Under the pieces are notes generated by a model, which worked only from the letters and a program-made list of their open reading frames with translations, was not told where the DNA came from and searched no databases. From Sulfurimonas sp. CG01_land_8_20_14_3_00_36_23 (lineage in GTDB: Bacteria > Campylobacterota > Campylobacteria > Campylobacterales > Sulfurimonadaceae): 49,829 bases of DNA. Shown piece by piece: positions 36,464 to 45,126 of the stretch; position 1 is the first letter of the stretch, and the number at the start of each line of letters is the position of its first letter. Position numbers and translations under genes: made by a program. Location: assembly GCA_002781365.1 (NCBI GenBank), contig PETN01000023.1:1-49829 (forward strand), given 5' to 3'.

Positions 36464-36503
36464 TTTCCACATGCCAATCTTTTAGCATGTGGAAACTTCT
36501 TTT
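36464..36503 (+). terminator. typA terminator formed by an inverted pair of the 12-base word
   Basis: TTTCCACATGC (36,464-36,474) pairs with GCATGTGGAAA (36,485-36,495) over 11 perfect base pairs with a 10-base loop, followed by CTTCTTTTT. The left arm holds an exact TTCCACATGCCA; the right arm is TAGCATGTGGAA. It is 13 bases past the typA stop. Confidence 0.85.
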
Positions 36504-36617
36504 TCCCAAACATATCTTCTCCCAACACTATAAAAATAATAACTCTTTTTCATCTCTTTAAAGAAGAAAGAACCTTGCTAAAGATATAATCACAAACTAT
36601 AAATTTTGGAGCATGTT

Positions 36618-37640
36618 ATGAAAAGAAAAGAGATATATAATCCTAATTCAACAGAAAATGTCAATGACAGAAAAGTCTTCGGTGGTAATCCAACAGGTAT
36701 ATTTGAGTTAAATAATATCAAATACCAGTGGGCATATAATCTTTGGGAAATGATGTTAAATAACACTTGGTTTCCAAAAGAGGTGGATATGACACGGGAT
36801 GTGAATGATTATAAAAATCTAACAGATGCAGAAAAAACTGCTTATGACAAGGCTTTATCTCAGCTCATTTTCATGGATTCACTCCAAACTAATAACTTAA
36901 TTGATAACGTGAACCCGTATGTTACTGCTCCTGAAATCAATCTTATTTTAGTGCGTCAAAGTTTTGAAGAGGCACTCCATTCACAAAGCTATGCTGTTAT
37001 GGTAGACAGTATTTCAACAAACTCAGCTGAGATTTATGATTTATGGCGCCGCGACATGATGCTAAAGAATAAAAATGATACGATTGCAAAAGTGTATCAA
37101 GAGCTTGCGAAAACACCATCTGAATATAACTTTGTGAAGGCATGTTTTGCAAATCAAATTTTAGAGGGTATCTACTTTTACAGTGGCTTTACTTACATCT
37201 ATACACTTGCTCGTTCTGGGAAGATGCTTGGCTCTGCGCAGATGATTCGTTTTATTCAAAGAGATGAAGTGACGCATCTTGTACTTTTTCAAAACCTTAT
37301 TAACACGCTTCGTAAAGAGCGACCTGATCTCTTCTCAGAGAAGTTAAGAGCGGAAGTTATTGAGATGTTTAAAGAGGCGGTCGAGCTCGAATCAGAATGG
37401 GGTAAATATATCACGCAGGGACAAATCTTAGGATTGACAGATGACATCGTTGGACAATATATTAAATTTTTAGCAGATGAGAGATTAAACGCAGTTGGAT
37501 TTGATAAACTTTATAATGTTGAAAATCCTATTAAATGGGTGAACGATTTTGCGAAATTCAATGATCAAAAAACGAACTTTTTTGAAGGAACTGTTACGAA
37601 CTATTCAAAAGGCAGTTTAAGCTTTGGCGACGATTTCTAA
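36618..37640 (+). CDS. nrdB: Ribonucleoside-diphosphate reductase beta subunit
   Basis: 340 residues from the ATG at 36,618, which has GGAG 7 bases upstream; a TTG at 36,606 is less likely. Class I small subunit that holds the di-metal site and the radical. Metal-ligand helices include [16 protein letters not shown], with the likely radical Tyr in HSQSY, and [13 protein letters not shown]. It partners with NrdA at 9,098-11,464; the two genes are far apart, as in Campylobacter. The 3' end overlaps the next gene by 17 bases. Confidence 0.95.
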   Translation: MKRKEIYNPNSTENVNDRKVFGGNPTGIFELNNIKYQWAYNLWEMMLNNTWFPKEVDMTRDVNDYKNLTDAEKTAYDKALSQLIFMDSLQTNNLIDNVNPYVTAPEINLILVRQSFEEALHSQSYAVMVDSISTNSAEIYDLWRRDMMLKNKNDTIAKVYQELAKTPSEYNFVKACFANQILEGIYFYSGFTYIYTLARSGKMLGSAQMIRFIQRDEVTHLVLFQNLINTLRKERPDLFSEKLRAEVIEMFKEAVELESEWGKYITQGQILGLTDDIVGQYIKFLADERLNAVGFDKLYNVENPIKWVNDFAKFNDQKTNFFEGTVTNYSKGSLSFGDDF

Positions 37641-38367
37641 CACGAGTGCGCATACCCTTTGCCCACTCTCTTTTGTAACCACTCCAAACTATGAAGCGAA
37701 CCTACGCACACTCCTAACACTTATACAAACAGCCCAAACAAACTCCATTCTCGTTGCACCTGAAGTTTGCTTAACAGGTTTTGATTACGAAAATTTGGAC
37801 GCTGTTTTAAACTTTTTTCCACATGCCATAGAAGCGATAAAAAAAAACTCCATAGATAAAACTGTTATAGTAACACTTATTGAAAAAAGAGAGTCACATG
37901 TTTTTAATATGTTGAAAATTTTTCATAATGGCGAAGTCGTTTATGAGAGAGCCAAAGCAAAACTTTTTCGTTTGGGTGAAGAGCATAAGCACTTTGATGA
38001 GGGTGAAGAGCAGCATGTGGAAATCGTAGAGGTGGATGGCATAAAGATAGGTGTGCTTATCTGCTTTGAACTTCGTTTTAAAGGTTTATGGAAGAGACTT
38101 GAAGGTGCGGATGTTATTGCCGTGCCATCGTGGTGGGGCGCGCCCAGAGCAGAGCATTTTTCAACACTAACAAAAGCTTTGGCTGTTATGAATCAGTGTT
38201 ATGTTATCGCGACGGATAGTCAAAACGAAGCGTGTACAAAAATAAGCAGAGTTATCACTCCCCAAGGCAAAGAGTTCCCTAAAGGGAATAACTCTTGCTC
38301 AGAGGTAGTTTACGATAAAAAAGAGATTGCATTAATGCGTCGATATTTGGATGTGGGAATTGGATAG
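37624..38367 (+). CDS. Carbon-nitrogen hydrolase (nitrilase superfamily)
   Basis: 247 residues from a TTG start that overlaps nrdB by 17 bases. The catalytic triad is visible: Glu47 in [10 protein letters not shown], Lys113 in AKAKLFRL and Cys147 in LICFELRF. Members hydrolyse amides or nitriles; the substrate cannot be told. It is coupled to pcm by another 17-base overlap. Exact 12-base word at 37,817-37,828 (reads PHA) and a two-mismatch copy at 38,011. Confidence 0.88.
   Translation: MATISNTSAHTLCPLSFVTTPNYEANLRTLLTLIQTAQTNSILVAPEVCLTGFDYENLDAVLNFFPHAIEAIKKNSIDKTVIVTLIEKRESHVFNMLKIFHNGEVVYERAKAKLFRLGEEHKHFDEGEEQHVEIVEVDGIKIGVLICFELRFKGLWKRLEGADVIAVPSWWGAPRAEHFSTLTKALAVMNQCYVIATDSQNEACTKISRVITPQGKEFPKGNNSCSEVVYDKKEIALMRRYLDVGIG
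37817..37828 (+). repeat. 12-base word TTCCACATGCCA
   Basis: Exact copy inside the nitrilase-family gene, reading P-H-A. It is the only exact copy not followed by A. Confidence 0.85.
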
Positions 38368-38998
38368 AATTACAGCGACAAAAACAGCTCGTTTGGCAGA
38401 TGAGTGCCATAAACAATTTAAACTAGATAATCAAGTCAGAGATGCAATCGCATCCACAAATAGAGAGATGTTTGTGCCCATAGGCTTTAAACACAACGCC
38501 TATAAGCTCGATGCCCTGCCTATGGGTTCTGCGCAATGGATTAGCTCCCCTCTTACAGTAGCAAAGATGACACAATATTTGGAACCAAAGGGTGCAGACA
38601 GAGTTTTAGAGATTGGGTGTGGTAGTGGTTATCAAGCTGCTGTTCTCTCTCACATCTTCCGTGGTGTATTTACGATTGAGCGGATTGAACCTTTGATGTT
38701 AGAAGCAAAGAAGCGTTTTAGAGAACTCAAAATTCAAAATATTCACACAAGAACAGATGATGGACAAAATGGGTGGGTTCAGTACGCTCCCTATGATAGG
38801 ATTCTTTTTTCTGCAACCGCAAAGGAGATTCCAGCAAAGCTTTTTGAACAGCTCAGTGATGGAGGGGTACTTGTCGCTCCAATGCAAAAAGGCTCCAAAC
38901 AGTTTATTATGAGATTTACAAAAAATGGCTCTTCAATCAAAAGCGAAGAGCTTGAAGAGTGTGATTTTGTGCCTGTTTTGGATGGTGTTCAAAAGTAA
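38351..38998 (+). CDS. pcm: Protein-L-isoaspartate O-methyltransferase
   Basis: 215 residues. Repairs isoaspartyl damage in proteins using SAM. Motif I is VLEIGCGSGYQAAVL, preceded by the family-specific LPMGSAQWISSPLTVAKM (usual G-Q-T-I-S-x-P). YDRILFSATAKEIP and GGVLVAPM follow. The ATG lies within the nitrilase gene (17-base overlap), so the two are translated together. Confidence 0.95.
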   Translation: MWELDRITATKTARLADECHKQFKLDNQVRDAIASTNREMFVPIGFKHNAYKLDALPMGSAQWISSPLTVAKMTQYLEPKGADRVLEIGCGSGYQAAVLSHIFRGVFTIERIEPLMLEAKKRFRELKIQNIHTRTDDGQNGWVQYAPYDRILFSATAKEIPAKLFEQLSDGGVLVAPMQKGSKQFIMRFTKNGSSIKSEELEECDFVPVLDGVQK

Positions 38999-39065
38999 TT
39001 TTACAGACTCAAGAACATCAAGAATATTTATAGTAAAATTATAACAATTCAAAGAAGGATAGAGT

Positions 39066-39899
39066 ATGGAAGAAGTGTATGGTATTGAGTACAGCAAACC
39101 AGAAGTAGTTCTTTTACAAGAGACAGGCATAGGTGTGAGTGAAGCGGCGGCTCGAACTTGCTATGATTCATTTGCAAATAGCGAAAATGAAGTTGTCCAA
39201 TACATTGAAGAGAATATGCCTACGCATGAAATGTGCGGAGATTTAAACAGCATAGAGGGCTCTTCTCTTCTTGATAATCTCGCTTGGACACACTTCCACC
39301 ACTCTATTTTAGAACATGCAAATTTGAGCTTTTTAGTGCGCGGTACCTCGCGTGGTGTTTTGCAAGAACACGCGAGACATCGTATACAAGCTATAAGTGT
39401 AAGAAGTACACGCTACACAATGAGTTCGATTATTAACGCTTTTGTGGCTTCAAAACATGGCGGAGATAAGGCATTTTTTATCGATAAAATTTTAAGTTTT
39501 GATATGTTCGTTACAAACGACGAAGAGTATAACAAGATAGAAATCGGTGCAGTGTATGATAAGTTGGAGTACCAATCAAAAAAATTAGAAGATTTTATCT
39601 CCATTGCAGTCGCACCGAGTTCAATTCCTTTGATAGAAGAGTTTGATGGCTATGCAGAGCCACTCTTTAACGCTTTAGAGTCTGGCAAGAAAAAACGTAA
39701 TGTTGGAGATGCTTTTAAACATATTATTACCGACAATGTAAAAGTGGATATGGTTGTAACTTTTAATCTCAGAAGTTTAAAGAATTACTTTACGCTAAGA
39801 GATAGTGGTGCGGCATATTTTCAAATCAGATGGTTGGCTCAAGCTATGATGAGGGCAACCCCTTCAAAATATCTCGATCTGATTGTTAAAAAGAGATAG
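39066..39899 (+). CDS. thyX: Flavin-dependent thymidylate synthase ThyX
   Basis: 277 residues. Makes dTMP from dUMP with methylene-THF and FAD/NADPH. The ThyX motif RHR-x7-S is present in ARHRIQAISVRSTRY. LRSLKNYFTLRDSGAAYFQIR near the C-terminus covers another conserved substrate-binding part. AAGGA lies before the ATG. A small lipoprotein gene follows after 9 bases. It works in the same nucleotide economy as nrdA/nrdB and dgt in this window. Confidence 0.95.
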   Translation: MEEVYGIEYSKPEVVLLQETGIGVSEAAARTCYDSFANSENEVVQYIEENMPTHEMCGDLNSIEGSSLLDNLAWTHFHHSILEHANLSFLVRGTSRGVLQEHARHRIQAISVRSTRYTMSSIINAFVASKHGGDKAFFIDKILSFDMFVTNDEEYNKIEIGAVYDKLEYQSKKLEDFISIAVAPSSIPLIEEFDGYAEPLFNALESGKKKRNVGDAFKHIITDNVKVDMVVTFNLRSLKNYFTLRDSGAAYFQIRWLAQAMMRATPSKYLDLIVKKR

Positions 39900-39904
39900 G
39901 GAGT

Positions 39905-39916
39905 TGGCATGTGGAA
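39905..39916 (-). repeat. 12-base word containing a start codon
   Basis: Exact TGGCATGTGGAA; its ATG is the start codon of the small lipoprotein gene (M-W-K). Confidence 0.85.
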
Positions 39917-40133
39917 ATTATATTTAGGAGTTGCCCTCATTTTTGGAGGCTGCTCAAACCTTACGTTTAATGCACTTATGTGTGATAAGATTGCTTCTGA
40001 CCCAAATGCTGTGATTCCACAAGAGTGTGTAAAATATAGTGAAGAAGAGGCTGAAAAAGCTTATAACAAAACGAAAGATCAAAAACAAACGAGTAATGAA
40101 GAGATTTTAAAGTTTAATAAAGAGGAGAAGTAG
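39909..40133 (+). CDS. Small putative lipoprotein
   Basis: 74 residues. The hydrophobic leader MWKLYLGVALIFGGC ends in a lipobox-like FGGC, so Cys15 is probably lipidated. Two further Cys (25 and 40) could form a disulfide, and the C-terminal third is very charged and helical. GGGAG lies 6 bases before the ATG. Function unknown. The start codon is part of a copy of the dispersed word. It is directly convergent with the next gene. Confidence 0.7.
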   Translation: MWKLYLGVALIFGGCSNLTFNALMCDKIASDPNAVIPQECVKYSEEEAEKAYNKTKDQKQTSNEEILKFNKEEK

Positions 40134-40155
40134 CTATTTGCTATCTTCTGCTTTT
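40125..40155 (+). terminator. Possible terminator between two abutting convergent genes
   Basis: An imperfect stem, AGAAGTAGC / GCTATCTTCT, is followed on the + strand by GCTTTTTT. It spans both stop codons. The stem contains bulges, so confidence is low. Confidence 0.35.
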
Positions 40156-40943
40156 TTAAGTGCTTGAATATTTATCTTTCTACCTGGTACTTTAGGTACA
40201 TAATCTTTTGGAGTTCCATCGTGACGGTGGTTTCTATCTCCTGTTTTTCCTGAAAAGAGAGCTTTTCCATTTTCATCTTTTCCAAGATATTGTGAGCTTT
40301 TTTTCTTTTTATCCCAAGAGTCAGACTTCGAAGCATCTTTGTTGTAAGGTTTTTTTGCAGGACGCTTCTCATCTCTAGCTGGTTTATCAGCATATTTTTT
40401 CTCGCCTCTCTCTTCGTTGTTTCTGGGCTTATACTCTTTTTTCTCAGCTTTGAAATCATTGCTTTTTTGCTTATACTCTTTTTTCTCGCCTCTCTCTTCG
40501 TTACTTCTAGGCTTGAACTCTTTTTTTATCGGCACTGCTTTTTGAACAATCGTCTCAAAACCTTCGATATTTTCTTGCATCAGTGTTCTTCCTAAAAGAG
40601 TCTCGATTGGATAGACAAGGCTTTGCTCTGCTGGGTCGAGTAAAATGAGCGCGTGAGAGGTTGTTCTTGCTATACGGCTCATATAGACAATAGCTTTTTG
40701 CGGTAGATTGTAGCTAATGAGAAGTTCGCATGTTAAATCAGGAAGCTTTGCTAAATCATCATCGTTTAGCAGTGTCACATTTTCTGCTTTACTAATTACT
40801 TCACTATCGTTTGCTGTAATAACTAAAATAGTTTTATCACTGTTTTTAGAAATAAGCAACTCTAAAAGTTCTTGCTTTTGCTCTGTTTTACATGGGTGAA
40901 TACGGTGGTTGTGACGCTTTAAAGTGCTTGGAGTAGATGACAT
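40134..40943 (-). CDS. Helicase-C-like domain protein with a basic tail
   Basis: 269 residues. Residues about 25-105 look like a worn second RecA domain of a DEAD-box helicase: KTILVITANDSEV, LISYNLPQKAIVYMSRIARTTSHALILLDP aligns by eye with the family's NYDLP...[12 protein letters not shown]...VDP, but the key Arg-Gly-Arg-Thr-Gly residues are mostly lost. There is no first RecA domain and no Walker motif. The C-terminal 160 residues are Lys/Arg/Glu-rich with repeated E-E-R-G-E-K-K-E-Y-K units, suited to RNA binding. It is divergent from the intact helicase gene rhlE, 119 bases away. Confidence 0.65.
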   Translation of the reverse strand: MSSTPSTLKRHNHRIHPCKTEQKQELLELLISKNSDKTILVITANDSEVISKAENVTLLNDDDLAKLPDLTCELLISYNLPQKAIVYMSRIARTTSHALILLDPAEQSLVYPIETLLGRTLMQENIEGFETIVQKAVPIKKEFKPRSNEERGEKKEYKQKSNDFKAEKKEYKPRNNEERGEKKYADKPARDEKRPAKKPYNKDASKSDSWDKKKKSSQYLGKDENGKALFSGKTGDRNHRHDGTPKDYVPKVPGRKINIQALKKAEDSK

Positions 40944-41062
40944 AAAAAATCCTTGAATGAGTGGCGTAATTATAGCGTAAAAGGAGCGTCAGAATTCCAT
41001 TTTTAAAACTCGACCTAACTTATGCTACAATGCCCTAAAATTAGCATACTTTAGGACTATAA

Positions 41063-42298
41063 ATGCCATTTAAACAACTCGGACTTTCTGAGCCATTGCT
41101 TCGTGCAATCAAAGAACAGGGATATAGCGAACCTACTCCCGTACAAAAAGAAGCAATCCCAATTATATTAAGCAAAAGAGATGTGCTCGCAGGTGCACAG
41201 ACAGGAACTGGCAAGACAGCTGGTTTCACACTTCCAATGCTAGAACTTCTTAGCAGACACAAACCACATGCAGGAAAACCTGCTGTTCGTGCTTTGATTT
41301 TAACACCAACAAGAGAGCTCGCAGCACAGGTAGCTGAGAGTGTTCAACTTTATGGAAAATTTCTTCCTTTTAAATCTATGGTCATTTTTGGTGGAGTGAA
41401 AATCAACCCTCAAATTGTTGCGCTACGAAAAGGTGTGGATATTATCATAGCAACTCCTGGTCGGCTTCTTGATCACGTTTCTCAAAAAACAGTAGATCTC
41501 TCAAAAGTCGATTTTTTGATTTTGGATGAAGCAGATAGAATGTTAGACATGGGTTTCATAAACGATATTAGAAAAGTATTGGCAATTTTGCCACAAACAC
41601 GTCAAACACTTCTCTTTTCAGCTACTTTTTCTGATGAGATTAAAAAGCTAACAGACAAAATTCTTAAATCCCCAGCCCTTGTAGAAGTTGCACAAAGAAA
41701 TATCTCCTCTTCACAAGTAACGCAGGTAATTCACCCTGTAGATAAAGAGAGAAAGCGTGAACTTCTTTCACACCTTATATCTAAAGGTGATTGGAAACAG
41801 GTTTTAGTTTTTACACGTACAAAACATGGGGCAAATCGTTTGGCAGACCAACTTGAAAAAGATGGTATAAGTGCTGCAGCTATTCACGGAAACAAAAGTC
41901 AAAATGCACGAACCAAAGCCCTCGCAGACTTTAAAGATGGTACGGTAAGAGTCCTGGTTGCGACAGATATCGCGGCAAGAGGGATAGATATAGATCAGCT
42001 TCCACATGTCGTAAATTATGAGCTTCCAAATGTTCCTGAGGATTATGTGCATCGTATAGGACGAACAGGACGTGCAGGGCATAATGGAGAGGCTATGTCT
42101 CTTGTTTGTGTAGATGAACTTGAGTTTCTTGCAAGTATTGAAAAGCTTATCAAAAAAGATATACACAAGTTTGTCATCAAAGGTTTCGCTCCAGACCCTT
42201 CGATAAAAGCAGAGCCCATTCAGAAAAAAAGAGGGGGAGGCTCAAACGGTAGAGCTCGTCCAAGTAACCGTGCTCCTGCTTCAAAAGGTAGAAGATAG
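41063..42298 (+). CDS. rhlE: DEAD-box ATP-dependent RNA helicase (RhlE type)
   Basis: 411 residues. Q motif ([14 protein letters not shown]), motif I AQTGTGKT, motif [10 protein letters not shown], motif III SAT, and motifs V-VI with [10 protein letters not shown] and [12 protein letters not shown] are all intact. The C-terminus ends in a short Gly/Arg/Ser-rich basic tail, as in RhlE. It unwinds RNA, with likely roles in ribosome assembly and mRNA decay alongside RNase J. The protein encoded on the other side of its promoter looks like a decayed relative of its second domain. Confidence 0.92.
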   Translation: MPFKQLGLSEPLLRAIKEQGYSEPTPVQKEAIPIILSKRDVLAGAQTGTGKTAGFTLPMLELLSRHKPHAGKPAVRALILTPTRELAAQVAESVQLYGKFLPFKSMVIFGGVKINPQIVALRKGVDIIIATPGRLLDHVSQKTVDLSKVDFLILDEADRMLDMGFINDIRKVLAILPQTRQTLLFSATFSDEIKKLTDKILKSPALVEVAQRNISSSQVTQVIHPVDKERKRELLSHLISKGDWKQVLVFTRTKHGANRLADQLEKDGISAAAIHGNKSQNARTKALADFKDGTVRVLVATDIAARGIDIDQLPHVVNYELPNVPEDYVHRIGRTGRAGHNGEAMSLVCVDELEFLASIEKLIKKDIHKFVIKGFAPDPSIKAEPIQKKRGGGSNGRARPSNRAPASKGRR

Positions 42299-42335
42299 CA
42301 AACCTCTCATTCCAAAGGAGTATCTTTGGATGAGA

Positions 42336-42364
42336 ATCCACATGCCAATAAGTTCCACATGCCA
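42336..42364 (+). repeat. Tandem copies of the 12-base word after rhlE
   Basis: ATCCACATGCCA (42,336-42,347, one mismatch) and an exact TTCCACATGCCA (42,353-42,364) in direct orientation, 17 bases apart, in the rhlE-argB gap. Confidence 0.85.
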
Positions 42365-42433
42365 AACCAATTTTCTTTTTATTTTAATGCTTTGTGCTAT
42401 AATTTTTTCGTTAAAAAGCCCTAAAGGATTCTA

Positions 42434-43285
42434 TTGATTAAAAAAATTGAAACAGCGCAAACACTCCTCGAGGCTCTCCCTTATATTAAAAAATATGCAA
42501 ATGAGACTTTTGTTATTAAATATGGCGGTTCAGCGCAAATAAATCCAGAACTCAAAGATAAGTTTGCTCAGGATATTATACTTCTGTATCTTGTGGGAAT
42601 TAAGCCTGTTATCGTTCATGGTGGCGGCAATAAAATTAACGAGATGCTCGACAAGCTTCAGATAAAGAGTGAGTTTGTAGATGGTATGAGAGTCACTGAT
42701 GCACAGGTGATGGAAGTAGTTGAGATGGTTCTCAGCGGCAATATAAATAAAGAGATAACGACACTTCTGAATATGCATGGAGCAAAAGCTCTGGGTATAA
42801 CAGGAAAAGATGCGAACTTTATAACAGCCATTCCAAAGGATAACGGGAAGTATGGTCTCGTTGGTGAGATTGTGAATATTGACAGTAAAGTCATTCAGAA
42901 TTTGATTGATGACAAGTTCATTCCCGTAGTTGCTCCAATCGCATCAGGAAATGAGATAAACCACCCAGGGTTTAACATAAACGCAGATTTAGCAGCAAGT
43001 AAAATTGCCGCATCTCTTAAGGCAAGAAAGATTATCTTTATGACAGATATAGCGGGCGTAATGGATAAAGAGAAAAATCTTTTAACAACGCTTACACAAG
43101 AAGAGATTAGCAACTATAAAGCAGATGGAACGATTCATGGAGGTATGATACCAAAAGTAGATGCCTGCCTTGAAGCGGTAAGAGGCGGTGTGGAAAAAGC
43201 ACATATTATTGATGGACGTGTTGAGCACTCTATTTTATTAGAGATATTTACAAGCGAAGGCGTTGGTACAGTTATAAAAGGATAG
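42434..43285 (+). CDS. argB: Acetylglutamate kinase
   Basis: Phosphorylates N-acetylglutamate, second step of arginine synthesis. 283 residues of the amino-acid kinase fold. VIKYGGSAQ (usual K-x-G-G), VHGGGNKIN and GFNINADLAASKIAASL are conserved. The start is a TTG with AAAGGA upstream; no ATG is available nearby. A GGMIPKVDACLEAV segment near the C-terminus fits the family. It stands alone without other arg genes. Confidence 0.95.
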   Translation: MIKKIETAQTLLEALPYIKKYANETFVIKYGGSAQINPELKDKFAQDIILLYLVGIKPVIVHGGGNKINEMLDKLQIKSEFVDGMRVTDAQVMEVVEMVLSGNINKEITTLLNMHGAKALGITGKDANFITAIPKDNGKYGLVGEIVNIDSKVIQNLIDDKFIPVVAPIASGNEINHPGFNINADLAASKIAASLKARKIIFMTDIAGVMDKEKNLLTTLTQEEISNYKADGTIHGGMIPKVDACLEAVRGGVEKAHIIDGRVEHSILLEIFTSEGVGTVIKG

Positions 43286-43339
43286 TTTTATAAAGTACGA
43301 ACAGAGAATAAAAATTAAAATAAATTAAAAGGTGATTTT

Positions 43340-43897
43340 ATGAGTGTAGAAAAAGAGTTAGTAGCAAGAAGTGGCGGTGTATGTGAACTTTGTGGAAGTA
43401 GTGAAGGGCTTGGAGCTGTAGAAGTGAAACCATCAGACGCAACCGCAGAGCAATCTATTTATCTATGTTCCACATGCCAAGAGCAGATGAATAATCCAGA
43501 AGCAATGGATGAAAACCATCTAAACTGTTTAAATGACAGCATGTGGAGTGAAACGCCTGCTGTAAAAGTTGCATCGTATATTCTGCTAAACAGACTTGGT
43601 CGTCAAGATCTTATAGAGATGATGTACTTAGAGGAAGCGGAACAAAAATGGGCAGATTCGGCTCTCAATGCTTCTGCAAATAAAATCGTTCATAAAGATG
43701 CAAACGGTGTTATTCTTCAAGCTGGAGACAGCGTTGTGATTTTAAAAGATTTAGAAGTGAAGGGCGCAGGTTTTACTGCTAAACGCGGAACTACAGTCAC
43801 ACGTATTGCACTTCCAGCAGATATTGATGATCATATAGAAGGTCGTGTGAACGGCACAAAAATCTTCTTAAAAACAGAGTTTTTGAAAAAAGCATAA
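43340..43897 (+). CDS. PhnA/YjdM-family zinc-ribbon protein
   Basis: 185 residues. The N-terminal zinc ribbon has C15-x-x-C18 and C43-S-T-C46. The C-terminal SH3-like domain matches PhnA (DANGVILQAGDSVVILKDLEVKG, KRGTTVTRI). Despite the name, these proteins are not part of the phosphonate lyase, and the role is unknown. One exact 12-base word (43,468-43,479) encodes the S-T-C-Q of the second zinc-binding pair. Confidence 0.9.
   Translation: MSVEKELVARSGGVCELCGSSEGLGAVEVKPSDATAEQSIYLCSTCQEQMNNPEAMDENHLNCLNDSMWSETPAVKVASYILLNRLGRQDLIEMMYLEEAEQKWADSALNASANKIVHKDANGVILQAGDSVVILKDLEVKGAGFTAKRGTTVTRIALPADIDDHIEGRVNGTKIFLKTEFLKKA
43468..43479 (+). repeat. 12-base word TTCCACATGCCA
   Basis: Exact copy inside the PhnA-like gene; its codons supply the second zinc-ribbon Cys pair (C-S-T-C-Q). 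Confidence 0.85.
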
Positions 43898-43913
43898 ACT
43901 ATAAATACCACAG

Positions 43914-43938
43914 TAGTGCACACTTTTGTGTTGCACTA
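43914..43938 (+). terminator. Hairpin after the PhnA-like gene
   Basis: TAGTGCA-CAC (43,914-43,923), loop TTTT, then GTG-T-TGCACTA (43,928-43,938): ten base pairs with one bulged T. No T-run follows, so it may protect the 3' end or end transcription weakly before the diguanylate cyclase gene. Confidence 0.45.
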
Positions 43939-43960
43939 AATCCCTAAATAAAAGACAGAT

Positions 43961-45124
43961 ATGAATCCTTTAAAAACAATAGCTATAAATATTTTAATTC
44001 CCTTATTTATATCTGCAGTTTTTTCTCTTATGATATTTTATAATGAGAAAATTCCAAAGCTTATTTTTACTCTTGTTCCTTATCTTTTTTATGCAATAAG
44101 CATCCTGGTGTTATGGGTTTCTTGGCACTTTAATAGAAATAGATTTATCTTTATTATGCTTCCTCTGGTATTTATACATATTGGGTTTGAGCATTTCAGC
44201 GCTGTAAATGCTAGTAATTTATTTTTGTACACTTCTGTGCTTTACCCTCTACATCTCATCATTTTTTTAGCCCTTAAAGAGCGTGGTCTTTTTTCGATTT
44301 GGGGTATTTTTAAGATTGCATTTTTCGTAGCAGAGGTAGCTTTGGTCTTGTATCTTGTCTATTTTCCCAGCGAGACGATACATAGTTATTTAAACATTAA
44401 AATGTTTGCATTCTCATCTTATCCGCTTCAAGATGTGGCTGTTGCTATTGGTATCTTTGTCTTTTTTGTTCTGACATCATTGGTTCTGTTTAACCGATAT
44501 TTAATATACAATAGCACATTTTTAGTTATTGCACTTACTTTTTACACTGGTTTTTATTTCCTAAAACTTCCACATGCCAATGAACTCTCTCTTTTGGCGA
44601 TTGGTGTGATTGTATTTGGACTGTTGATTCGAGAGTCTTACAGACTTGCTTTTTATGATGAACTCACAGCATTACCGGGAAGAAGGGCTCTTGTAGAAGA
44701 TATGGCAAAACTGGGAATGAAATATTGTCTTGCTATGATTGACATAGATTTTTTCAAAAAGTTTAATGATACGTATGGACATGATACTGGTGATGAGGTT
44801 CTTAAAATGGTTGCAAGCAAACTAGCGCAGGTTAGTGGTGGCGGTAAAGCGTACAGGTATGGCGGAGAAGAATTTGTTCTGCTTTTTCCATCCAAAGGTA
44901 TCGATGATGCCTATCTGCACACAGATATATTAAGAGACACAATCTCAAAAAGTCCATTTAGTGTCAGAAATAAAAATAGTTTTAAAACTATCTATATAAA
45001 TATTTCTGCTGGAGTTGTTCAAAATACTCCAAAAGACAAAGACCCATTCGCTGTTATGAAAAGAGCTGATAATGCACTTTACAAGGCTAAAGAAGCAGGG
45101 CGAAATAAAGTTATCAAGGGATAG
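43961..45124 (+). CDS. Membrane diguanylate cyclase
   Basis: 387 residues. The N-terminal ~220 residues have about seven hydrophobic segments, an unnamed membrane sensor. The GGDEF domain begins at AFYDELTALPGRRALVEDM and has an intact active loop in YRYGGEEFVLLF, so c-di-GMP synthesis is expected. MIDIDFFKKFNDTYGHDTGDEVL is also canonical. It ends 2 bases before dgt. An exact 12-base word (44,568-44,579) lies in the last membrane part and reads P-H-A. It is the only active-looking cyclase in the window. Confidence 0.9.
   Translation: MNPLKTIAINILIPLFISAVFSLMIFYNEKIPKLIFTLVPYLFYAISILVLWVSWHFNRNRFIFIMLPLVFIHIGFEHFSAVNASNLFLYTSVLYPLHLIIFLALKERGLFSIWGIFKIAFFVAEVALVLYLVYFPSETIHSYLNIKMFAFSSYPLQDVAVAIGIFVFFVLTSLVLFNRYLIYNSTFLVIALTFYTGFYFLKLPHANELSLLAIGVIVFGLLIRESYRLAFYDELTALPGRRALVEDMAKLGMKYCLAMIDIDFFKKFNDTYGHDTGDEVLKMVASKLAQVSGGGKAYRYGGEEFVLLFPSKGIDDAYLHTDILRDTISKSPFSVRNKNSFKTIYINISAGVVQNTPKDKDPFAVMKRADNALYKAKEAGRNKVIKG
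44568..44579 (+). repeat. 12-base word TTCCACATGCCA
   Basis: Exact copy inside the diguanylate cyclase gene, reading P-H-A between membrane segments. Confidence 0.85.
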
Positions 45125-45126
45125 GG

